A stretch of DNA of 64,000 nt from Sthenelais limicola (taxonomy: Eukaryota; Annelida; Polychaeta; Phyllodocida; Sigalionidae), in assembly GCA_942159475.1 (NCBI GenBank), contig OW804097.1, positions 56,130,986-56,194,985 on the forward strand, given 5' to 3'. Both the position numbers and the translations under genes were made by a program. Shown piece after piece: positions 55,944-64,000 of this stretch. A model generated the notes under the pieces. The model did no database searches. It was not told the DNA's origin and saw only the letters and a list, made by a program, of their open reading frames with translations. How positions within the stretch are numbered: the first letter of the stretch is position 1; each line of letters starts with the position of its first letter.

Positions 55944-56772
55944 ATCTTTTCTTCACTCCAATGGCTTATCGTCGTCTCCTATTCGTCTCGACGCCTTATG
56001 TATGTACGCCACTTATCTATCAGGATTCATGAAAGCTTCGTCTGTGTCAACATATTTATCAGGCGTTGTCTTCGGTGCACGCTTGAGACTCATCGACTGC
56101 CCGGCGTTATCTCATCCTGTGATTAAGTCTGTTCTCAGAGGTATCAGTAAACTTCCAGGGGCAAGTCCCATGCCTGCTGATCCTCTGTTACCGACTCACC
56201 TCTGGAAAATGTTTGCCTTTGTGAATACTTCATCAAAAACTCAAGTTAAACTATGGGCCATGATCTTATTCTTGTTCAGATCATTATTATATGTTGGCCA
56301 TATCATTTCATCTCCTCACAGTTTATTGAGGAATGATATTACATGTGTACCCTGGGGCGTGGTGATCAACGTGAAATCATCTAAGACTACTTCCACGCCC
56401 TTCAAATTACCTTTGGTGAAGTTAGGTAAACGCCCTTTATGTGCTGTATATTGGCTCACTAAATTTTGGGCTTCTTCACCCCTTCGTGATTCATCCTTAC
56501 TGTTTGCCATGAATCAAATACCCATCCCTTCTTATGAAGAAGTCAAGAACTTTTTGTGCGACTTAGTGCGGAAAGCTGGGTTGACGGGCGTGTATTCCAC
56601 ACAATCACTTAGACGAGGAGGAGCAACTTATATGTCGTCTATTGGTGTCAACTTATCAGATATTAAGGCCAGGGGTCACTGGTTATCGTCGAGTGTAGAT
56701 TCTTACATAACACCGGACATAGACTTAAAATTGAAAGTGGATTCCTTCACTGCTGACATGCTATCATCATAA
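55804..56772 (+). CDS. Tyrosine recombinase of the 52.7-kb YR element, with altered catalytic residues
   Basis: 322 residues. An N-terminal SAM-like core-binding part (LQRERQWAVFKSFLHSNG, SVSTYLSGVVFGARL) precedes the catalytic domain. Box II reads TQSLRRGGATYM, where the usual H-x-x-R has Gln in place of His but keeps Arg. GHWLSSSVDSYI supplies the third His/Trp and the nucleophile Tyr. Around the first catalytic Arg the sequence is LYVGHIIS where related proteins have L-R-x-S, so that Arg seems lost. The protein may be inactive or an unusual variant. Confidence 0.75.
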   Translation: MRLDYVVLTMNIVVGMDKWMTRVKQRQSASVAPSTLLQRERQWAVFKSFLHSNGLSSSPIRLDALCMYATYLSGFMKASSVSTYLSGVVFGARLRLIDCPALSHPVIKSVLRGISKLPGASPMPADPLLPTHLWKMFAFVNTSSKTQVKLWAMILFLFRSLLYVGHIISSPHSLLRNDITCVPWGVVINVKSSKTTSTPFKLPLVKLGKRPLCAVYWLTKFWASSPLRDSSLLFAMNQIPIPSYEEVKNFLCDLVRKAGLTGVYSTQSLRRGGATYMSSIGVNLSDIKARGHWLSSSVDSYITPDIDLKLKVDSFTADMLSS

Positions 56773-56793
56773 TATCTTCGGTTTGGCCGGGTT

Positions 56794-57182
56794 TGGTGTA
56801 ATAAAACCCCATGTTTATGTGATTTCAGGCCATACCTGTGTTCTTCCATTCACTCTACCTATTATAATCAGCAAGTCAAGAGACACATATGTGCAGGTGA
56901 GGAGTCACCGAATATATTGTCCGAGACCTTGGTGACTCGATGCGGTAACCCCGCCCCCCCCGCATCTATTGACGCTACGTCATAATACACAACATTTGTT
57001 CCCCCTCGTCCATTCCTCACTCCACGCCCATCTACTGACCCGCACACACGTCAGAAATTTTTTTCTTATATTATGTATCTGTTTATGGTGTAATAAAACC
57101 CCATGTTTATGTGGTTTCAGGCCATACCTGTGTTCGTCCATTCACTCTACCTATTATAATCAGCAAGTCAAGAGACACATAT
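56794..57182 (+). repeat. Terminal B1-A2-B2 block
   Basis: B1 56794-56890 and B2 57086-57182 (97 bp each, tggtgtaataaaacccc to agagacacatat, two or so differences) enclose A2 (56891-57058). aataaaa inside B could serve as the polyadenylation signal. Confidence 0.85.
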
Positions 57183-57324
57183 TTAAGTATATAACTTTGT
57201 GTTGGTATTTCTTAATATGAGTGGAGGACTGGGCCTCGGTGATGAGGATAATAATTAGTAGAAAGTTACACACAGTGCTGTTATATCGCATAGAAAATGC
57301 AAACCTTAAGTAAATAAATGTATA

Positions 57325-58607
57325 CACTGTCCCGCGCAACGTATCCGGGCGATACGAAAATGAATACGAATTTCTTGTACCCACTTTTGATACGATTTTT
57401 TTCGTCTCAGCGTATTCGGCGAGGTAAATAATAACCTGGGAAAGCTAAATCTCTTAATCCCCGGTGTGCGGTGGTGCGTTAAGAGTTGGCGCATCTGGCG
57501 CATCTGGAGTACGGCAGTGCGTGAAGGAGTGTGCACTCACCCATTACAATGTGACAAAGCAGAGAAAAAAAACATGCCCATGCTTGGGTTCGATCTAGCA
57601 ACCTTGTGATTTACAGTCAAGTGCTTTAACCATTATACTATACTGAATCAGCTATCAACATGGCCTCAACTAATCAATCTGAATGCTAATACTGTGTCAG
57701 AACAGAAAGATAGAGAACAGAAAGAGAAAGAGGGGGAGAGGCAGACAGGAGGATTGCAGTTGAAAGTAAGTAAGAAAGAGATGGGCGGGAAAGGAGAGGA
57801 AGAGCAGGGAATATTTTTTTATATTTTTTCCACGTCTGTCCCAACGAATAAATCTTTAGCCTAGCAAAATCTTGCTGGCGAAATGTATTTACCATGTAGA
57901 AATGAAAGATTAAATGTTTAAACCTTGATGGTTGTATCTGATAAATATACCCGAGGTAAAATGATTCACTTGCTGGTGAGAAGCCTGAAGAAGGATTCTA
58001 AGAGTAAAGTATTTTTATTACTTTAACACTTTAGATAGCTCATAACTCCCTCAAAATGCGTCCGATCTGAATATAAAAATTATCCCCGAACCCCATGAAT
58101 GTCAGAAAGACAGCCATGTTTTCAGATTTATAATCAGGCTATTACTTTCTTCGTAAATAATTATTTTCGTCAGCCGCATCAAGTCTCCATTGCTAAGGTC
58201 CTGAGTGCTCGATGGGAAGAGGGTTTCTTCAGGGTCAAGTGCAACCCTGGTAGGATATACATCCTCACCAGACACCTATTTCATGCAACAATGCTAAAAG
58301 GGAATATGGATTCATATTCGCACCTAGTTATATACAGAGAAAGCCTGTGGGAGGTGTTACTTAAGACAATGGTTAGGCAAGCCTTTGGTCTGTTGGTCTT
58401 TCAATACGAAAAACGGAGCGCGAATACGGAGCATATCATATTTCGTCTCCGTGATTCAAATGGCCGTTTTTCGTATCAGAAGTTCAGGCAATTTCGTCAC
58501 CACAGTTCACCAGTAGCGTCCGCGGTGCTCGGTAGACAAAAATCGTCTCACTGAAGACGAAATAACTTGCCGCTCCGTATCGCGCGGGTACGGCGCGCGG
58601 GAGAGTG
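57325..58607. mobile_element. TA-flanked inverted-repeat element with GCGATACG-rich ends
   Basis: Left end CACTGTCCCGCGCAACGTA and right end reversed CACTCTCCCGCGCGCCGTA are inverted repeats with TA outside each (57323-57324 and 58608-58609). Near both ends cgatacg / aatacg words recur (57345-57420 and 58410-58600). No transposase; an interior frame (58099-58554) has no domain. The ends share CACT and the TA duplication with the foldback family at 3171 and 32251, but not the inner sequence. Confidence 0.6.
57574..57646 (-). pseudogene. tRNA-Tyr-like pseudogene or SINE head
   Basis: Minus strand reads taatggttaaagcacttga, then an anticodon-loop-like ctgtaaa (GTA, Tyr), then gatcgaaccc close to a B box. 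The acceptor arms do not pair and the anticodon stem has extra bases, so this is not a working tRNA. It lies inside the inverted-repeat element. Confidence 0.4.
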
Positions 58608-58689
58608 TAGACTACCCTCCCGGTAATTTACTTCGATTGCGTACATATATTTACAGTTGCTCCTTTACTAATTTCCTTTTTCAGCGTTC

Positions 58690-58774
58690 ATGGCTGATAA
58701 GAGATTAGCAGAACGTGTGGAAGTGGCGCTTCTTTATCTACTTCTTCTAGGACTTTTCATTATTTCAACGCAGG
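58690..58774 (+). CDS. First coding exon with signal peptide (sushi-domain gene)
   Basis: ATG at 58690 sits five bases after an acceptor (cctttttcag), implying an upstream non-coding exon. 28 codons encode MADKRLAERVEV and then LLYLLLLGLFIISTQ, a signal peptide or signal anchor, ending in phase 1 at a GTACAT donor. The single outgoing base joins in frame to the sushi exon at 61448. Confidence 0.6.
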
Positions 58775-61447
58775 GTACATAACCAACTTTATCCATATTA
58801 AGATACAATACAGAATTAAGAATAATTGTTTTCTGATTTGCAATTATATTTAATTTTGTTTTCCTTTCTCTTATTGCTTAAGTAGGTATTTTGTGTCCTA
58901 CCACTGAAATTATTATTTTTATATATTATATTAATAGATGTTATTTCCTTCATACGCTTTTACAAACAGCTTTAACAATATTCTTGCAGGGAGAAAGGTC
59001 ATGTTCTCTGTATCAGGCACAGACCTTCCGAGTATGCCTAAAAAGAATATGCTGATAATTTTATGTTTTATTCTCTGTTTTTATTTAGTGGATACTTCTG
59101 CTGACACTTTTCCTATTTTCGGTCCAAAATTTGTAAAAGAAATGTAAAATTATTACTATTTAGCACTAGGTATGTGATCGAGGAATGAGTGAGAATGAGT
59201 GAAGGGATGGGCCTGATGATTGCCAAGGCTATGTATGTCTATTTTCGGATTCAGTACATGACATTATATAACAATTTACACCGGAAAAGTGAAATGCCCA
59301 CTTCTACGGCAGGCAAAGCTCTTCCCGAGGGTCCCTTATAATAAAATGAGAGAAGGTCATACAAAGTGATAGGAAATCTACATTATAACAATGGGATGCT
59401 CTAGCTATAGGGTCAATAAGGTGAAGACATAAATGTGCGTGTTCCCTTTTGTATATATGTTTGTGGACTTCATCCACTGGATCGTATTCATCTTTCATTG
59501 TTTGATTAAATGAGCTGTCTACTTTTAATATTGATATATTGGTATAGGTAGTCTACCCTATTTTCTAATGTCAGGTGGGCTGTGGAATTCTAGCAAACAC
59601 TGCATTACCCCCCTGCTTACACTTTCATTTTACACTTTCTAAATGCTAGAGGTTCTTGGGTAGCCTTCTGTCACTGACCCAACATTTGCACTAATAGCAA
59701 TATTGTATGTGTGTGTACACATTATGACTCGTTGTGTACTGTATAGTCAGCCAGGGAGAGATACGTTGATTGAACGGCTGTCTACTATTTGTCATTCTGC
59801 TGTGTTATTTGGGTATGAGAAGAAATGCTGTTCGAGGTATGGTTTGAATTCCACAAGGGTGGGGCAATTACTCCCAGCTGGTGAAATCTTATTGGAAAAG
59901 GTTGGTGCCTGCACAATAAAAGATTTTCTGATGATTTTTGTTCTTGTCATTGGTATTTGTAAGACTTAACTCTTTACCAGACTTCACAAGTTGACGTTTC
60001 AGTTGTCAAGGTATCTATTGTCCCAACTCATCTCATGCTAGGTAGAAAGGGTGTGAGTCGCTCCTATCATTTAGATAATGCATTTTTTTTTATCTCTATG
60101 AAGATTTTCTTGACACTGTCAGTTTCGTTCATGTGGTATGCTAGTTATTACTTACGTATTGATTTTAGTCTGCCTAGGTGTCTTTTTTGGGCTGGGATGT
60201 AGAATACGTCACATATGTCAAAGACTGGGTATACCATCGTATACCTCATACTTTCATGATAGGCAGTCAAATTATAAATAGTCAGAGATAGTGTTGGAGT
60301 GAGAATTAATGGTATTCGTTATTTGGCCGCTAGGAGGAAGAGGGGGAGATGATTAATTACTGGGGGCCGATTCGTCCCAAAGTTGTTCTAAGTTAGGCTC
60401 AATTACATAGTCCATTCCAATGGTCAGCTATCAGGGGTAGTGCGGCAGCTTAGCACAGAAGAGGGACTTAGCGATATAAGTAACTTAAGTAGGAAAGGTA
60501 CTTGTGACCTTGGGGTTCAGACGGCTCGCCCACGCCCGATCTAGTCAGACATCAGAGAAGAGGAATATGGTTTTCAGCAAGGCTTTATTCTCCACAGACA
60601 GGCTCACATCATCATCCAAGGAATGGTCAACAGGGAGTGACAATCTCACATGGCCCACACTGGGCCTTATATACAACATAAGCAATAAAATAGACATAAA
60701 GTGGAAAAGGGTGTTGACAGGTTAAGTCGTCCCATACGTCCACAGACAAGTTAAAGACAGAGGTGTGGATAGATTTATGTACGGGGACATGTGGACTGAG
60801 TGACTTCCAAGAACCCAGGTCGCAGAGGTCATTTTAACAAGGGAGACTCGTCTGCCTCCTGTTACAATAGATCTCTCTGGCAGTTCTCAGGTTATATTCC
60901 AACTCCTGAAGAAGGGCAAGTCGCCCGAAACCTCGCGATTATTTAATAAAACAACAAGATCAAGTTTATTATGCTCTCTCGATCATTTTATCATTTAAAC
61001 AAGCCAGCCTCCCCGATATACAGCAAGCCCTCCTCCCTCTACTGTATATTTCAACTTGCTTGTTCGCATGAAAAGCTACTGCAATTTTGTTTTACTATAT
61101 CTATGGCCGAGCAATTGTCCTCTATATATCACATGAATAACATCTAATCTGACATTATTAAAATATTGATTGTAGAAATATATTTTAGTAGCAGTAGTAG
61201 AACATTTCAGATCCAAGACAATCATATATGACGCAAAGCGTCAATGAGGAAACATGTCTCTAAAATGTTCATGAGTTGGGACATGCATACATGAGAAAAT
61301 TCCATGAACATCATGGATTTCAGATAGCAATTCTTTCAACATTGGGAAAAAAGCAAAGTACATCACCAGTAAACAGAGACTCGGATTAGGAATGTGAAAT
61401 CTGAATTTAATGCAATGACTATTTTCTAGAACCACATTTGTTTTTAG
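58775..61447. other. Intron of the sushi-domain gene
   Basis: About 2.7 kb. Near 60500-60960 is a segment resembling the end of a retroelement, with ctgaagaagggc...gcccgaaacc (60906-60931) followed by aataaaa. No sushi-like exon is seen in between. Confidence 0.4.
58990..59147 (+). CDS. Possible alternative terminal exon
   Basis: After acceptor atattcttgcag, the phase-1 frame from exon 58690-58774 stays open for 51 codons to a TAA. The peptide has a second hydrophobic stretch (NMLIILCFILCFYLV). Splicing here would give a short product without sushi domains. Supported only by phase and acceptor quality. Confidence 0.25.
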
Positions 61448-61621
61448 GGTCTCTTTGCCCAGAACCTGGAGTTCATCACTCAGCAACTCTTGAAGGCGAC
61501 GGTCGAGATCTGAATGATGTGATCACCTATTCCTGTGAAATTGGTTACTGGTACACTGGTAGTCTAAGGAGAAGATGTCAGGAGAACGGCGAGTGGAGTG
61601 GGTCAGTTGGACATTGCCAAA
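61448..61621 (+). CDS. Sushi (CCP) domain exon 1
   Basis: 174 nt, phase 1 at both ends, acceptor tttttag and donor GTAGGG: the usual one-exon-per-domain layout of CCP modules. Residues show the four-cysteine, one-tryptophan pattern: C-PEPG, ITYSCEIGYWYTGS, RRRCQENGEWSGS and GHCQ. Sushi domains are extracellular binding modules of complement regulators, selectins and many invertebrate adhesion or defence proteins. Confidence 0.9.
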
Positions 61622-62184
61622 GTAGGGTCATCCTTAAAATTATTAAGTCACACATGAACGCTTAAAGTCTGCAATGTACGTGGTGGACCTGCACATCCGA
61701 AATTCGAAATTCAAGAAATTCAAAACCTCACACTTATTTATATGTTCATTTACTCTACTGGTGATTATAGGTTAGTCACATTGAATACATACAAATTCAA
61801 GGTATTCCAAACAACAGTATCATTGATGCTCACAAAAATACAATTCTGGGCCACCCGTCAAAGCAAGAAGACGTTCTGCAATAGTATTGCCAGAGCCTGA
61901 ATGGGACATGTGATCGTATGTCCAAGTTGGATGTTCTTAGTTTAAATAATGCCCAAACATTTCTGTCTGAGGGATCGTTTCAACCTGTGGAACAGACAGA
62001 TAACACTCATCGAGTCCAATACATGAGAATTCATCGTAATATATGTTTCGACTTATATAACACTGCAGGTTTGACTTGTTTGAGGACTTTCGATCATTTT
62101 ATGCACGGCGATCTGATCATTGTTTCCCATTACACATAGTAGACAGGGAAAGCTGATATCATGCTTATGATTGCATTATTTTAG
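61622..62184. other. Intron between sushi exons
   Basis: 563 bp; no further exon recognised. Confidence 0.6.
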
Positions 62185-62368
62185 TCATCCAATGCGAGGT
62201 GCTGCCATCAATACAACATATAGTGTATGACCCAGAGGAATATTCCCTCCACTACGGAAACACAATCACAGTGTCATGTGAAGTTGGATTTGTATACAAC
62301 GGATCATCGACTAGGGTGTGTCTGGAGACTTCGCTGTGGTCTGGAACAGAAGGCAATTGTATAGGAAA
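62185..62368 (+). CDS. Sushi (CCP) domain exon 2
   Basis: Acceptor ttattttag, phase 1 at entry. The peptide has IQCEVLPSI, ITVSCEVGFVYNGS, TRVCLETSLWSGTEG and NCI: all four cysteines and the tryptophan. The 3' end is unclear: a donor in the expected phase-1 position is not GT; GTATTC gives phase 2 (end 62368), while GTATAG would end it at about 62357. A T-rich run follows. Either the donor is weak or this domain is being lost. Confidence 0.75.
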
Positions 62369-64000
62369 GTATTCCCCCTCCTTTTTTTTTTTCTTTTTTT
62401 TAAAAACAACTTTATTCAATATGTCAACAAAGCAGCACCATCCGGGGCGATGAACATCTTGGTACAAGGGCCCCTTTTTCCTCATCTGATGAACTACGAT
62501 AATAAAGATTTCTTGTGTGACACAAAGGATACATAGAATCAAGTTTCTACTTCGACTAATACCTACGATAAAATATAGAAATATATAATTAGGTTACGAA
62601 GTGGACCTGTATGAACATTTCTGTGGTTTCATGCTTAGCTTCTAATTTTCAACCTACTAAGTAAGGGCATAAGTGTAAGTTAGGTCAGATTGACCATCCG
62701 TTTACAATTCCTATTAACATCTCGATAGGTATCCCTCAATATCAAGTACCAAAATGAGCATGTAAACATGCAAACATGAGCTGCAAGCATGGAAGAGGGG
62801 TTAACCTATGTTTTGCCAAAAATCATCAGCAACAGTATGAACATTTCCGTGGCATTACGCCAAGCTTCTAATTTTCTACCTACTAAGTAAAAGTATAAGT
62901 ATAAGGTAGGTCAGATTGACCCTCTGTTTACAATTCCTAGTAACATTTCGAGGAAGCATAGGTATCCTTCAATATCAAGTACCAGGGTGAGCATGCAAAC
63001 ATGCAAACACGAGCTGCAGGCGTGGAAGAGGGGTTAACCTAGGTCTTGCCAAAAGTTCCCAGCAACTGGTACAATATGACACCAAGCTAAATCTCTTAGC
63101 TTTGCGGGTTCACCTTAAAAATATCTTTGATTTTCATGTAGCACCGGTTTATGACTATATTGATTTTTCATTCTCAGTCAAATTCGTCTTGTTATTAACA
63201 TGCCTATGCAGTAGAACAGTATACTTTTAGTTATTAATACATTCTGAAAATGAAAATGAAAATAAATAAATATTGATGTAAATACGTTGCAATTAATGAT
63301 TATAATATCTGGTTTATTTGCTTCCTGTCTGTGATGGGCTGAGTGGGGTCTACTAGATAGCGAGAAAATGGGAACTTTGATTTCCAGTGCTTCAGTGCTG
63401 ATATATTGTAGGTATGGCAAGAGAGGTCAGAATCAAGCAGAGGAGATTCACACATACAATTAAATCAGACCAATAGGATACTATCATCTATGGTCTAGGC
63501 TACAGACCATGCATTCCTGTTACAGAGAGGCCTTCAATCTTATTTTGTAACTCATTGAAATTATTACATTGATATTGGTTTTATATTCTAAATAAAACAA
63601 GTAGAAACATTTAGTTCTTTCCCTCCTTGCCCAGGGATTAGGGTGACACAGTGGCCTTTTTTAGAACCACATTTCTATTCAGGAAAATACAATGACAGTA
63701 CACTCTCACGGAAGTGATTTTCGTTGTGTCCTATGCTTAATATTGTTTGTAGCAGGACTCTTGTATAGGTCGGTGAAATTACAGTCCTTGTACATAATCA
63801 TAATTAGTCTGTTACTAACTTTATGTACATGATTTTAGTCAGATACCATTACCTTTTCCTATAGACCATGGACCCACGGGCATGACAGTATTCTGTGTAT
63901 GAACCCTGGTGTGGTCAGGATTTGGCACCTCTTACATCGCAGGCATTAGTAGAAAACCTTCTTTTATGCGCTAGAATAGAATTACCTAACAATAGGCTGA
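62369..64000. repeat. Downstream intron with a tandem duplication
   Basis: A segment of about 215 bp at 62610-62825 (cttctaattttcaacctac to gttttgccaaaa) is repeated, diverged, at 62840-63060. Two further sites resemble acceptors (ctattcag near 63680, ccttttcctatag near 63867), but no CCP-like peptide follows them. The gene is expected to continue beyond the window. Confidence 0.5.

Larger units (their letters stand above)
52738..57182 (+). mobile_element. Ngaro-like YR retrotransposon, nearly complete
   Basis: Layout A1 (52738-52906), gag, RT-RNase H, recombinase, B1 (56794-56890), A2 (56891-57058), B2 (57086-57182): again split direct repeats. A1 and A2 differ at a few positions, as do B1 and B2, so it is older than the copy at 22155-27191. 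The flanks share only ATAT. Its proteins are the closest match in the window to the decayed copy at 1178-5450. No methyltransferase domain. Confidence 0.85.

Noticed and set aside
52738..57182. DIRS1-type element with inverted terminal repeats
   Set aside because: Terminal repeats are direct and split (A1...B1-A2-B2) and no methyltransferase domain is seen, so Ngaro-type fits better.
57574..57646. Functional tRNA-Tyr gene
   Set aside because: Acceptor stem does not pair and the anticodon stem carries extra bases; kept only as a tRNA-like remnant.

Overview
The window looks like non-coding-rich DNA from a metazoan, most likely a marine invertebrate. The coding exons are small, carry good GT/AG splice sites and sit far apart in AT-rich introns. 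Most of the rest is transposable elements, foldback elements and satellites. The element mix (tyrosine-recombinase retrotransposons, a CR1/Jockey-type LINE, Ty3/gypsy, TA- and TTAA-flanked inverted-repeat elements) and the IPT and sushi modules fit an aquatic invertebrate; the phylum cannot be fixed from this sequence alone.

Host genes. (1) On the minus strand, a chain of small exons that keep one reading frame across every visible junction runs from a signal-peptide exon at 51392-50901 through 37.2, 36.8, 34.7 and 34.1 kb. A second phase-consistent chain lies at 21.7-16.4 kb, and an exon with an IPT/TIG-like motif lies at 0.9 kb. I read these as one secreted or membrane, cysteine-rich gene of about 50 kb whose 3' end lies off the left edge; the link between the two chains is inferred. 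Its introns have been filled by a LINE, an Ngaro-like element, a gypsy element and satellites. (2) On the plus strand, from 58690 to the right edge, a gene with a signal-peptide exon and two sushi (CCP) exons.

Mobile elements, left to right: a decayed Ngaro/DIRS-like copy (1.2-5.45 kb), split by a TA-flanked foldback element (3171-5076); diverged inverted-repeat elements (5.5-7.6 kb); a 13-bp minisatellite (8.05-8.76 kb); a possible LTR plus gag-like reading frame (9.27-10.91 kb); a GGGCCC-rich satellite and a GA tract (11.0-12.3 kb); an inverted-repeat element carrying GAAGATTAACGACAT motifs (14.44-16.22 kb); a LINE (17.67-20.69 kb); a structurally complete Ngaro-like element with identical split direct repeats (22155-27191); a decayed gypsy element (27.2-31.65 kb); a second foldback copy (32251-33199); further inverted-repeat elements (35.3-36.3 and 41.6-42.0 kb); and a second, almost complete YR retrotransposon (52738-57182).

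The most unusual region is 39.65-49.45 kb. A short motif, TATTGGGTC / GACCCAATA, recurs more than thirty times on both strands, often in pairs, on both sides of a roughly 370-bp satellite (42.1-45.9 kb) whose unit carries a related CCCAATATATA core. No coding sequence accounts for it. Other items worth a second look are the gag-pol frame held open across a single TAG in the 52.7 kb element, a gag-like frame with a single TGA at 9.7-10.9 kb, an apparently spliced transcript unit carried inside a foldback element, and a 49-bp A-tailed repeat with a 10-bp target duplication.
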